Positions 1 through 11,485 of a stretch of 23,806 nucleotides of DNA are shown here, in pieces; the first letter of the stretch is position 1, and every line of letters starts with the position of its first letter. The DNA is from Cercozoa sp. M6MM (taxonomy: Eukaryota > Endomyxa: Ascetosporea): assembly GCA_040357565.1 (NCBI GenBank), contig JBDODJ010000166.1, one strand, 5' to 3'. The position numbers and the translations under genes were made by a program. A model generated the notes under the pieces. The model saw only the letters and a list, made by a program, of their open reading frames with translations. It searched no databases and was not told where the DNA came from.

Positions 1-147
<147 letters not shown>

Positions 148-163
148 CAGAAAGTTAGGCTAC

Positions 164-779
164 CTGGTGGCCAGGATGTTGGCACCCTTGATGTCGCGAT
201 GAATGACACCTTCACTGTGCAGGTAGGCGAGACCTTTGAGCACCTGCTGCACGTAGAGTGCCACGAGCGACTCAGGCAGCTTGCCGCCGAACTTTTTCAC
301 CACCGAGGACAGCGCACCGTTCTCGACGTACTCCAGCACAATGTTCAGGTGCTTCTCGGTTCGAATGGTCTCCAAGTAGGTCACCTGAGTGACCACAAAA
401 CATGTTTAAAGAGGTCAGCGCGGACACTGCAAACAGAACACACGATGTTGACATGACTCAGCTTTTGCAGCAGCAGCACTTCGCCTTCGATACCGGCGAG
501 TTCTTCCGGAGGGATGCCTGGTCACAAACAAACATATCAGCTCAGTGTCTGTCCGATACACACACTGGTTTCGACCGAGTACCTTCGATTGCGATGCGTT
601 TGATGGCCACGACCTTGCCTGTCTTGACGTTGAGTGCCTTGTGGCTATGATATGTTGTACCATCATACATCCCCACAGTACGACCAGAGATACACAGACA
701 CAACCTACACAGTGCCAAACCCGCCGGTGCCAATCACTTCGCTCAGGTGGTAGTTGCCAATCGTCACATCCTCCTGCAT
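164..779 (-). CDS. SepA/Cdc7/MAP3K-epsilon-like STE-group protein kinase, 5' part
   Basis: Partial gene with four visible exons: 709-779, 583-644, 444-517 and 164-384. All junctions are GT-AG and in phase, with introns of 59-65 nt, and the gene continues beyond the left edge. The visible 142 residues cover the N-lobe and the start of the catalytic loop: glycine loop IGTGGFGTV (residues 16-24), the ATP-binding lysine in VAIKR (K39), a glutamate-bearing helix C, and [10 protein letters not shown] near residue 129. The hinge stretch [12 protein letters not shown] and the [17 protein letters not shown] block are typical of the plant MAP3K-epsilon, Dictyostelium SepA and yeast Cdc7 group, which links Ras-like GTPase signals to cytokinesis or septation. 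The ATG at 779 sits nine residues before the kinase domain, close to the position in relatives. The activation loop and the C-terminal part are outside the window, so activity and subgroup cannot be confirmed. Confidence 0.85.
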
Positions 780-1558
780 AGCAAACACAAACCCACAATC
801 TACAGCCGTGCAAAACGGTCCCAGTCGTGCAAAAATAATCACAAAAACGTCGTGATAACGCACACTAGCCGACATAGGGAATCAAGTGTACCTCCCGGCC
901 CACGCCGGGCACTTTGGGTGGTGCCATGCCCACTCACAGCCCTGACCCGGCCCAAGCTTTTCTTCTTATTTAGCCTGCCAGGCGCGTTTGATGTCGCCGA
1001 TCGCGCTCTGAGATAACACTTCCGCAAGTGAGCACTTCTCTTGGCTCGAAGGCCCGCAGCTATTGGACTATTGATCAAGTGATTATTTTTTGGAAGCGAT
1101 CGTATTTGGCGACACCAGTACTTAGACATATGCAGCACTTCTTCAAGGTATTTTTGTGCTGTAGCGTGTTTCAATGGATTAACTAAGCTAGTCAGCAGCA
1201 TTGGATTTTCCCGTCCAGCTGTGCAAGGGGTCAAGTCTTGAAAACTCAGTCCCGAGCCTGAGCCCTTGCAATGTGCAAGCACGTGGCGACTCGGAGTTTC
1301 TTTGATTTTGAACAGTGCAAAATACAGTCTGGGGCGAGCTTTAGGGGACACCTGCGACCACTCACGTTGATGAAAGAAGGTTTCGTCGGTCAGTAGACTG
1401 TATGGCAGAGGTTGGCAGCGATCCTGAAGTGCCCGAGGCCTCCAAAGTGGACCAGTCCACGTAAGATCAGTTTCCCAGGTTGACTTCGAATGTAGAGAAA
1501 ACAGGTACATGAGTGAAAGCTGCACAGTGAGCGAGAGGATGATGAGACGTCCTCCGTG
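780..1558. other. Divergent spacer between kinase and RING genes
   Basis: A 779-nt stretch between two divergently transcribed genes, so it should contain both promoters and 5' UTRs. I see no convincing TATA box or tRNA. Its only coding-like feature is a long open frame on the minus strand, listed separately. It may also hold a 5' non-coding exon of the RING gene. Confidence 0.5.
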
Positions 1559-1672
1559 ATGGAGTCCAACGTTGGCGAGGACGAGTGCATAATCTGTCGC
1601 ACCGAGATTGCAGACTTTCGCGACCGAGCCACTTTGCAATGCGGACACACTTTTCATGTTGACTGGTACCAT
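839..1672 (-). other. Long open frame of unknown status, antisense to the RING gene start
   Basis: An ATG at 1672 opens an uninterrupted minus-strand frame of 277 codons ending at 839. Its first third is antisense to the first RING exon and the rest lies in the spacer. The product would be basic and rich in Leu, Arg and Ser, and I recognise no domain. The overlap with a clear RING exon argues against the full-length reading, although a shorter protein starting further in is possible. No neighbouring gene is intronless over such a length, which makes either an unspliced gene here or a chance frame unusual. Treated as unproven. Confidence 0.2.
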
Positions 1673-3047
1673 TCCTGTCTGTGCATTGATCAGTTTTTTG
1701 ACTCCCTTGTTGCTGCTTTCGCAGTGTCAACCGGTGGCTCAATGTGTCGCAAACATGCCCAGTGAGTCCCAGTTTTGCACTCTACCGTAAACAAACACGA
1801 GTACACACACCTTGTCGGTGCATAGTTGTGTAGAAGTGACGTTGATGTCAAACCAATGAGATTCAGGGCACGCGTTGTCAAGATAGCTGTTCTCGTACCT
1901 TCGGAATCAACATCTCTGTTTGTACATGTAACAAGAGATGTCGATTGATACAGGCAACAATGGGTACAATGACGTTGGCTTACGTCTGTTTCGGCCTGCT
2001 TGTGTTTGTGCGTGCACATGATGTACTAACTCCAACAGTTCAGCCCACTGAAAGCTGCAACATTAGTGTTTTGACTTTTGACCGGGCAGAACTGGTGCAA
2101 GCAAGTGTCGCCTGCACTGCAACGAGAGGCCTTTGTCTTCCCCGTTGCTTTCTTTTGTTTCTGGTAAGTCGGTAGACTTCTGGTTTTAGAATACTCATCC
2201 TCCTCATAACGCATGCGCTGATTGCTCCAGCTCCTTAATAAGGGAAGACCTCTATGCAAGTGGGAGAAGGGCGAGATGGTACAGTACTTGTGACTAGTGG
2301 ACATTTTAAGTGAGATACACTGAATGAAACGCACAGGCACAGGGTCTTGCTCTGGATCGGACTCATCATTGGAGCCCAATCTCTTGTAATTTGCACTATA
2401 CCGTTCCAATGAACCAGGCGATGTTCACTCAAGCAGTTGTCAGCCTTGAGCACACCAGAGCGCAGCCTGTGGGAGGATTCTATTTCGTCGGAAATCACGC
2501 CCAATGAGAGCACCGACAAGGATGTCGAGCAGTGCAATGAACTGCAAGGCATTGCGCGTGCGTGGACCTGCACCGGCGTTGCCTTCATGTTGTGCACACT
2601 ACTGCGATACGGAGTGTATGTTTGCTGTATTCATGACTCACTCGCACTTCACATTCGCAGGCCTCCGTGTGTGGCATGCTGCTGTCGCACTGACGCCGAT
2701 GCCGTCCATCGCGCAGACCAACGTCGTCGCGCTTTCTCTGCCGCACGACAGCGGTACTCGAGACGTCAACTTACTCTCTTACTCGTGCCGTATGCTTGTT
2801 TTATGTCAGATTGAGAGAACAACAACGTACTCTGCGTCAACTCACACAACAACGAGCACGTGCACGCAACGACGTTTCTATGACGCCAGCACCTGACCTG
2901 CTTCCCGACGACAGCAGACACGAACTCATGCGCGACATGTTTGTCTCACACTCGCGACAGTCTCGGACGCGTGAAGCCAGCGTAGAACTCGAGGTTTCGC
3001 AGTCGATCATCTCGCAGTCACAGTTGTACGAAGACGAAAGTGTTTGA
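1559..3047 (+). CDS. RING-H2 zinc finger protein with C-terminal coiled coil, probable E3 ubiquitin ligase
   Basis: The first exons, 1559-1665, 1725-1761 and 1826 to about 1920, join in phase. They encode a full RING-H2 at the extreme N terminus: C10 and C13 (CIIC), C28-x-H30-x2-H33-x2-C36 (CGHTFHVDC), then W40 and C47-x2-C50 (CPLCR). RING-H2 domains of this form recruit E2 enzymes for ubiquitin transfer. The last exons, 2444-2591, 2661-2753 and 2810-3047, also join in phase. They give an acidic Ser/Glu-rich stretch, a cysteine cluster (PPCVACCCR), a Gln/Arg-rich coiled coil and a Ser-rich tail ending at the TGA at 3047. The exons between about 1920 and 2444 could not be fixed: several splice choices stay open, and a donor GTAAGT at 2164 is probably used. 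It is possible, though less likely, that the two ends belong to different genes. The substrate is unknown. Confidence 0.65.
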
Positions 3048-3358
3048 AGTGAAGCCTGACTCCACCCAAATGAAGTCAACCCCCAGTGAATAACGCGAGA
3101 CACCAGCTGAGAGTGCTTACAGAAAGTACCCGTGCTTCTCTACTGCAACGAATAACGCAATCTGCAATAGAAATGATGCACATCTAGCTTTACTATTTAG
3201 CACATCATAACAGTGCAGTAGTGCTGTCGGCGCTGCTTTGGCTTCGCGGTGGCATTCGTTGGCTGCGGGGGCTTCGGAGGCGATGGCGGGGGTGCCTGTT
3301 TAACAACATCAAGCGGTGTACAGTATTGACTGGCAGGGCAAGATTTCTACAAGACAAT
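3048..3358. other. Convergent spacer
   Basis: A 311-nt stretch between the stop of the plus-strand RING gene and the stop of the minus-strand membrane-protein gene. It should contain both 3' UTRs. No canonical AATAAA, repeat or further gene was seen. Confidence 0.6.
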
Positions 3359-6283
3359 TTATTGTACTGGCTTTGGTGGCGCGATTTGCCGCTTGCGGCT
3401 CTTCTCGTGGTGACGCGATGTGATGCGCCGCATCGTTGATATCATTTCGCGCTCTAACTCCCTGCGACTCACGAAGTGGTAGTCATCATGAAAGAACAAC
3501 CGGCACTTCCTAACCAACTTGTGACTGTACGGGGAAACAGGGTACCGCTTGTCGATGATGCTCTCGTCGTCATTCGCAGGACAGCGGAGTCCACTAGCTG
3601 CTCGTCGACTGGCGAGCAAGAAGAAGCCTGATCACAAGGACATGTGCGCCTGCAAGCATGTCGATGGGTCCCTTACGATTACTGCGGCAGGCGTCAACGA
3701 CGCTGACGTCGGGAGGGTGCGAGAGTGCGTACCTGATGTCTTGTGCCTGCAGATACCGGTATCCCAAGAAGTAAATTGAACAAAGTCAACTCGAGCTTGT
3801 GCGGTGACATACATACTGTGCACGAACGGCAGCCGGTGCTCGGAAGAGTGCTTTCGTGTGCTGCTGCACGACAGACTCGGCTCTCATTCCACGGCACTCT
3901 GGGGGCCTGCGGATGCCGTTCCTATCTCTACTTGTCCGAGATACGGAGCACTGTACCAAGGAAAAGTGTCGTCCTCTATCTGAGCATAGGCTCCCGAGGA
4001 TAGCATTCGCTCCCACTCAAAGTTGCCACTAGCGGGACAAACATACCGTGAACACCAATGGACACACTAAATCAAGTATGCATACCTGAGAGGTGTGTGC
4101 CAGTAGATGCCAAGCTGGCCATGCAAACCACGCGCAACGTCTGCGTCGACGTAAACATGCGCTGCTGGCACCTTGTCATCGCGATCTACGGTGAGGCCAG
4201 TCTCCTTGCACTCAGGCTAGGTTGTGATGGTACCCTCGATGTCGAAACCAGCACGTCTGGCGTAAGACAACAGCACTTCCTCAGCCGTCTGGTTATACAT
4301 CAGGGATAGATCGAGAAGGTACAGGCAATGTAGGCAACACACCTGGATGACACGCGTGTGCGACGCTGTCGCTGCGTACGGGAAGGCATCTTCACTGTTG
4401 CAAAGACAAGACAGGTAAGATAACTCCAGTTGGCAGTGAAAGAGTAAGCACGACCTACGTCACTACGTCGAACAGGACGCGCGGCACAGATAGGGATTGT
4501 CCCAGCGAGAAGCCGCTGTATGCAGTACATCCCAAAATATGCATGAGTCGACTGGTGCACACATGAAAGGCAACGGGTACGATCGACTCGGGATTGGCGT
4601 TGTGCGGCGTCGCGTGAAGCAGCGAGCGTCGGCGTCCGAGTCGATGTCTTTGACCAGCACGTTTCTTTCCAAGACTATGAGACAACAACTCAGTGGGAGG
4701 GAGGAGATTAGCTACAGTACCATGGGGTACCTTGGTGCGTGAGCAAGACGATAGGTTTTCCGTCGTTGTGCGAGTACAGGTGCTGTCGATTGTCGTCAAG
4801 CTACTGCCAAGATTGATCGGTGCTAGTTGTTGTACCTGTACAAGGAGGTCAGCGAAATGCGGGGCCAGCATGTCGTCGGCATCAACGCGACTGGTGGCCA
4901 CCCAGTCATGCACCTGTCGGCGCCTGTCCTCGCGCAGTCGCTGACACGGCGAGGTCTGGTAGCCGTGTCTCACTAGAGTCTTCACCACTCGGTCAACCTC
5001 TCTGTGCGCACATTGGGAATTGAGATTACTATACACTTTTGATATATGTACAGCACTGAAGTGTCATTCGGTCGCTGCACGATGCTGAGCGTTGATCGCA
5101 GGTACGGTGTTGCCTCGTCTGCCAAAGCATATGTGCGTGATTTTAAGGAAGTGCACACCTACCAGTCAGGCTACCTCTTGAGTACGAGAAGTCGCGCTCT
5201 AACTGCTTGACGTACTCCTCCGGCAACTGCCGGTTCATCTACGCAAAGGGCGCTTTTGCTTCAGTAGGAGTACTCGGATGTATACGCAATTTTTTATGTT
5301 AACATCGCGTGCCAGTGTTACCATCAGTACAAAACTCATGGCTACGTGCACGTTCCTTTTGTCGGCAACTACACATCCAAACAGAGATACAGTACATGAT
5401 GAGTCTACAGCACGAAAGGTTGTACTAGGCAGGTGCATGCGACGTGTCGAAGTGGCTGTGATGTCGCGGAACCACTTTTGGTAGGCAGAGTAGAAGTCGG
5501 ATGTCCACGTGTGGGCTAGTGCAACAGATACAGTAGAAGAGAATGCACAGATACCGACAGATGCGTACTCACCGGTCATAGGTGTCATCATGATGATGTG
5601 CACACACTGGTCAATGTGCGCATACTTTTCGTCCTCGGTCCGCACTGACCTCCACTCTGGCGCCTGCATCGAATCGACACAACTGACTCGGAAAAACTGA
5701 AATCAAGAACGAATACCTTCAGTAGAGCACGGACCGGCTGCGGCTGGGAATGACCTTTCTGCAGTCCCGGTGGACTGGTGGCGGGTATGATGAGTTGCGC
5801 CTCGGTCTTCCTGCAGTATAAACTTAAACAGCCACTTCCGTCATTGAAAACAAGCACCCCACAAACCAGCTCGGTAATTTTGCAATACGACAGCACCTTT
5901 CACCAGGCGAAGGCGAGTTGTCGCTGCCTTTTCGGGGGAGCTTGTGGATGTCTCCCACGAACATAAGGGTCGACAGCAGCAGCATCAGCAAGCAAAGCAC
6001 CCACGTTCGTCTCGTGTTTCGGCTTTCCAGCTCTGTGATGCCTTTTTCTACACGAGTAACTTCAAGGGCGCTAGAAGACAAGGCGTTTCAAAAATTTGGA
6101 ACGATACCAGACGGCACTCCTGGTTGCAAGTATCGAGGCACCGTCGGTGAACTCGAGCTCAATGGTGAGCGACCGCTGTGGCGTTGCCCGTGTTGCCCCA
6201 CATACATCTGCTTCGACGGATGAAGATGTAGCGTTTGGGGCACGGAAAAACAACACAGGCAACGTTTCCCAGTGCACTTTCAT
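3359..6283 (-). CDS. Predicted type II membrane protein, possible glycosyltransferase
   Basis: Nineteen exons give about 591 residues: 6108-6283, 5904-6070, 5755-5810, 5573-5696, 5426-5515, 5322-5368, 5159-5238, 5052-5084, 4836-5001, 4731-4782, 4563-4674, 4459-4515, 4343-4394, 4234-4288, 4086-4185, 3932-4028, 3813-3860, 3733-3746 and 3359-3608. A short basic N-terminal part is followed by one membrane span (residues 82-97, WVLCLLMLLLSTLMFV) and a Pro/Ser-rich stem, which is the layout of Golgi type II enzymes. Downstream, WVATSRVDADD (acidic motif D298-D301) and a later GFSLGQSLSV block recall GT-A enzymes annotated as rhamnosyltransferase-like. That family link is from memory and weak. The tail is basic and ends PPKPVQ. 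Two ends are uncertain: the first intron (37 nt as drawn, possibly longer with a different donor) and the 14-nt exon at 3733-3746. The central exons are well supported by consistent phases. I cannot name an acceptor or donor sugar. Confidence 0.6.
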
Positions 6284-6420
6284 GCTGAAAGTCCGAACAT
6301 TTAACGCCCAGGCCGAAACGAGGCACGCGACGCACTGAAGTCAAGTTCGAGGTCCAACTCGCAGTGCGCTAGCTATACTGGCGTAACGTGGTACTGTAGT
6401 CGGCTAAAATGTCACGTAAA
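6284..6420. other. Short spacer between membrane-protein gene and PRP38
   Basis: Only 137 nt separate the stop codon of PRP38 (6421-6423) from the proposed ATG of the next minus-strand gene (6283). Both genes read leftward, so the PRP38 3' UTR and the promoter of the downstream gene must share this stretch. Confidence 0.5.
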
Positions 6421-7617
6421 TCACGAATTAAACAGGTCCTCATCGTCATCCCGACACCTGTCGCTCCTCTTCCGGCGACTTGAGCGACTGCTCGAGCTCG
6501 CACTGCCACGAAAGCACACAAGACAAATTCCCGGGCCACACACAACAGCCAGGACATGCCCAAATACGAGGATATACTCTTTGGTACCTTTGTGCCTGGA
6601 ACGAGGTCAACTGGTGCGCTGTGGAGGTTTCGCGACGCCGGCCTTGTCGTTTCTCTTGCTCCAGAGCGCGTTTCTGCAGTTTGTCGACTTCCTGTCGGAG
6701 CGACTCGATCTCTCGCGACAAGTCGCCCACCGACTCGTGCTGCCGCATCGGCGACTGGTCAAAGATCTCGCGCGGCAGCTCTGGCAGTCGCTTCATCGTG
6801 AGTTCCATCTGCAGCCACAATGACAACAACTCAATGACACTGACAATAAATAATCAGAGGTGTGGGCACCACATAATTCTCGGTGAGGAGCTCGTAGGCC
6901 AACTCGTCAATGTGCTTGAGAGTGAAAGCTGAGTCGCACACATATAAAAGCAAAGAAGTAGACCACCCCTCCCCAAGCAAGGTTACAGCCATCGGGATTG
7001 CGCAGTCGCACGCGTCGGTAGTCGCGAAGCAGCGGCGTCAGCATTTCGAACACGTCCTGTTATCATAGCAACAGTACAGTACAGATCACAGCCAGAAGCA
7101 CCACGTGGACTCTGCTACCTCGGATGACATTGCAATGCGGACGTAGAATGCACCCAGCACACGGACGTACTTGAGGTCTTCTGCCAGCAGCCTGTCAAGG
7201 GAAAGGTGTATATCTGACAATGCCAACCACAGAGAGGGAAGGGTATTACATGGTCTGAACGATGTCTTTCGACGGCTGCAACTGCAGCATCTTGGCCAAC
7301 AAACAGACGAACGGCGCCGGACGTCGCATGCCGCCATAACCACCACCCACGTACTGCAAAGCAACACACAAGCACACTCACTCACTCAACAGCAACACCA
7401 GCACCTACCGACAAGGCAACAGCTTTGTCCAGAATCGTGGCCGATGACAGAGCAAAGCAGTGTTCCTACGTGGCACAGAACACAAATGTAATTGAAGCTC
7501 TTCAGTCGTAGTGGACTCGGGAGATACCTTCCAGTACTGCGAGTCCAAGATCTTCTGGCGCAAGATCTTTTCGATACACGCCAGAGGATGGCGTTTTCGC
7601 TGGTCTTCCGAGTTCAT
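6421..7617 (-). CDS. PRPF38A: Pre-mRNA-splicing factor PRP38
   Basis: Eight exons, 7528-7617, 7409-7465, 7250-7353, 7119-7191, 6987-7056, 6873-6928, 6588-6808 and 6421-6502, join in phase to 250 residues. PRP38 belongs to the U4/U6.U5 tri-snRNP and is needed to activate the spliceosome. Diagnostic blocks in order: the N-terminal ILRQKILDSQYWKEHCF; YVGGGYGGMRRPAPFVCLL followed by KMLQLQPSKDI; and LKYVRVLGAFYVRI. These are followed by LLRDYRRVRLRNPDG, IDELAYELL and RLPELPREIF. A coiled-coil segment and a short Ser/Arg tail (SASSSSRSSRRKR) ending in acidic residues replace the longer RS domain of animals. The ATG at 7617 leaves a slightly shorter N terminus than the human protein. Divergent neighbour of RTEL1. 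Confidence 0.95.
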
Positions 7618-7842
7618 CGTTACAGCCAACCCACTCCACAACTGTTTCAATGGACTCTCTAACACAGTCCCACACACAGTCTTGGGACTCGGTAGCCTAA
7701 ATTTGGCACCCTTAACAAAAATCACAACAAGGCCCATCCGAGCTTGCGCTTGTTTCACAGCACGTGTAAGCGTGCGCTTGGTTTTCTGTAATATTTTTTA
7801 TAAAGTCTGGTTCAAGTGCGCTGATCGTCGCCCCGGGTGACA
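7618..7842. promoter_or_regulatory. Divergent PRP38-RTEL1 promoter region
   Basis: A 225-nt interval lies between the start codons of PRP38 (minus) and RTEL1 (plus). It holds a palindromic E-box CACGTG at 7761-7766 and a TATA-like TTTATAAAG at 7797-7805, about 40 nt before the RTEL1 ATG. The length and arrangement suggest one shared bidirectional promoter. The motif functions are inferred. Confidence 0.45.
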
Positions 7843-9230
7843 ATGCCCGATTTTGAATTCGACAGCGACGATCTCGAATTTGAGGATGCCGTGTCGAAGC
7901 CTTCTGGGCCGGCAAAAGTTCAACCCGCCGTGAAAGAAAGGCCGAAAGTGCGAGTGAAACAAACGAAGGAAGCGAAGGAAGCCAGGCGAACGAAAGCGCG
8001 GCCAAAGCATCGAGCTCAACAAGAGCAGACAGTTGGTTCCTATGACGCGCCCGAGGTTTCGCGCATCGTTTCCGAAGCGATTCGAGTGAAGGAAGATGGT
8101 CGTGAGTACCTCGAGTATGAGGTGAGCTCTGCGTTTATTTTGTTCTCAAACTTTCCCTGCTGACTACTTCCGATTGGTCGTTATGAACAGATCCGAGGCA
8201 CGTCGGTGAGGTTTCCATTCGAGGCGTACGCCACCCAGGTAGAGTGGATGTTGGAGCACTTATTTTGCGGTACGCCCTGTGATGTAGGTCGTGTTTATGG
8301 AACGCGTGATTGCAACGATTGAAAGTGGTAAACTTAACAAATTACAGGCTAGAGTTGAGACTATTGCAAAGATCAGTTATTATTTCTTGGGCAACAGGCG
8401 GCAGACACGCGCTGCTGGAATCTCCGACGGGCAGTGGCAAAACGCTGTGCATCCTGTGTGCTACACTCGCGTACCAACGCTCACTGTGCGCTGTGGTAGA
8501 ATTCTTGTTTCCTCCCTTTGGGTCTACATGCGGAGGTACTGCGTGTGTGTCAGAGCAAGCACCAGCAGGCCAAGTACTTTGGTGGACTTCAAAACGATCC
8601 CAATCAGGCCAATCGCAACACTCCCGACAAGAGACCAAAAGACGTGCCGTGCATTGTGTTCTCCTCTAGAACGCACTCACAGCTCAAACAAACGCTGAAA
8701 GAGCTTCAACTTGCGCTCGGCTCCAAGCGGTAACAATTGATTCTTGCTCCTGCAAACAACCCTGTTTGTCCGACGTGCAAATAAACATCAAATTTTCCTT
8801 AGGTTTCGATATGCCGTGCTGGGTTCGAGGCAGCAGTTTTGTGTCAACGAAAAGGTGTAAACGGCTGTGCTTAATGTTCAGATTTGAGATATTTTGTCGA
8901 TTGCCAGGTCAAACGAGGAGTGGCCGATGGCTGGGGTGACATTAACACGCTCTGTCGGTGCTGTCATTTCTGTGTCTGTCTTTCTTTTGGTTCCTTTGAT
9001 CTTGTCTTTTTTGTGGATTCGCAGAGCGGAGCAGATGCAAACGGCAGGCGAGAAAGGCGGCAGTGGATGTCGCTTTCACCGACCGTTTCAGTTTCAGGTG
9101 ATTGTATCCTGTAGAAAAGGAGTTCTGTTACACTTGTGCTTTTGTTCTCGAGTGCAGAAGGAAGACGAACTGGCAGAACACTTGGACAATGCTGCTTCGG
9201 CCCTCTTGGACATTGAAGTAGAGTCTTATG

Positions 9231-9279
<49 letters not shown>

Positions 9280-9289
9280 NNNNNNNNNN

Positions 9290-9343
<54 letters not shown>

Positions 9344-11378
9344 TGTGTGTGTGGGTGAGGTATGCAAACCTTCCTGTGAGCACAGGAACTTGGCAGCTAC
9401 GGTCGCTCGCGTGGCGTGTGTCCGTACTACCTGCAACGACACGACCTCGAGTCGGCGCACATCGTGCTGGCGCCCTACAACTACATTGTCGATCCGGAAG
9501 TTCGCAGCAGTGTGGAGGGTCTGGACGCCCTGCTGAGCAACGCCATCATTATCTTTGACGAGGCGCACAACCTGGACAGGTAGCACACACTGGTAGGTAC
9601 AACAACTAATGCCTAATGCTTGTGTGTGTAGTGTCTGTGGTGATGCTGCCAGTGCCTCAATTGGCACAGCAGAGATTGCACAGTGCGCCGACGAACTCAG
9701 CACGGTGCACGAGCTCTTGTTGCAGCAGCAGCAGCAGCAGGATGCCGTGGCTAGGTAGTTTTCGACTGTACCCTTTCAACTTTTTACCCCCCCCCCTTCT
9801 CGCAGTGTCGACTTTGTGGACCGCGAGACGAACGAAAAGTTTTCTCGCGCCGACTTGGAAGTGCGCGCACGCGAACTGGAGAAGTTCGAGGACTGGCTCG
9901 TCGAACTCATCGAGCGACAGAAAAAGTCCGGCAGCCTCAGCGAGCACGGCAACGTTGTCTACGACTGCACGGGCCAGGAGTTCCAGCAGGTGTCTCTCTG
10001 TCTCTGTGTCTCTGTGTCACTCTGTCTCTGTCTCTGTCTATCTGTGTCTGTGTCCTTCCTGTCCTGTACTTAATACAACCCATGATACAGGTGCTACGAC
10101 AGTGCGGTTTGGACACTCCACTGGTCATCAAGCGTGCTCTCAAGTAGCCAAGTTATCTCTGTGCGCATGTTTTGTTAAAAATTAATTGTTGTTGGCACAG
10201 GTGTCTCTCTGCCTGCACGACGATGGTTCGCGATGCTCCGACACTGGGCAGGGCCAACGATTCGTCGTACCCTTTCTCTCCGTGTGCTGTGCTTGTGTGG
10301 GTCTGTGTGTGTATGTGTGCGTGTATGTGTGCTTGTGCATGTGTGTGTGTGTATGGGTGGACAGGAATGCGCTGGAGAAGTGGCGCCGACTGCTGGAGTG
10401 TGCCCTCGGCAGGCGGTACCACTCGGGCGAGCAACTCGCCGGCGATGGCACTGTGCTGCACATCGACATGGGTCCGCGCAACGATCCCGAGGGTGCGTGT
10501 GGGACTACTTGCTTTGTTAACTTGTGTTTAGAGCTGGGACTGTATAACTGCCTGTATCTATGTAGCACTGGTGACACTAAACTTGTGGTGTATGGTGCCT
10601 GGCATGGCACTCACTGGTACTTTACCACTTAACCCCCCCCCCCCTCCCGTCCTACCTTTTCTATCCACACTTGGCACCGACAGGTATCGCCCAGCGGTGT
10701 CGCAACTTGCTGCTGATTTCGGCGACACTGTCGCCGCTTGCCACCTTCTGCGAGGTGCCCTGACTCTACCTCTTGGTGACCCTGTGGGCGATGTGTGTTG
10801 AGACAGGAGTTTCGACCGCTCGAATTCGAGGTGCAGTTGGAGAACGGGCACGTCGTCGATGCCGCCAAGCAGGTGTCTTTGTGTGTGTGCATGTGTGTGT
10901 GTGCATGTATGTGTGCATGTATGTGTGCATGTGTGTGTTATGTATGGTCCAACTATCCCTACACTTGTTACACTTGTGTAAGCCTATATGCAAGCAGGTG
11001 CGCGTACTGGTGTGTCCAACGGGACCCGGCAACCGACGTCTCAGCAGTCGTCGTGTGACACGACAGGACAATGCAACATTGCGTGACTTGGGTACACTGC
11101 TGTTGCTCCCTTTCTTTCTAGCTTCCCGTGATGTCAGAGTTGATGCAGGCAATGCCATCACACAACTCTCGCACACTGTGCCTGGTAGTCTTGCTTCCCG
11201 GATCACAAGATCTGTACAATTGCATGTGTGTGTACAGACGGCATGCTCGTGTTCTTCCCGAGTTACTCGATGCTGCAGCAGTGCGTGTCACTGTGGGACT
11301 CGGCCGGCATCACGGCGCAGATCGCGCAGTCCAAGTCGGTGCTACGCGAGCCGCGTGCCTCTAGTGACCTCGCGTACT

Positions 11379-11426
<48 letters not shown>

Positions 11427-11436
11427 NNNNNNNNNN

Positions 11437-11485
<49 letters not shown>

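Noticed and set aside
2785-2809. Apparent 25-nt intron in the RING gene
   Set aside because: A donor at 2754 gives a 56-nt intron and a continuous Arg/Gln-rich coiled coil across the junction.
5697-5716. Apparent 20-nt intron in the membrane-protein gene
   Set aside because: Using donors at 5903 and 5754 gives introns of normal length with matching phases and a Pro-rich stem.
9228-9558. Open frames of alternating Cys-Val or His-Thr across the TG/CA arrays
   Set aside because: They are translations of simple repeats, with introns of recognised genes on both sides.
11092-11121. Apparent 30-nt intron in RTEL1
   Set aside because: A later acceptor at 11148 gives a normal 57-nt intron and restores the family sequence [14 protein letters not shown], so the ultra-short intron is not needed.
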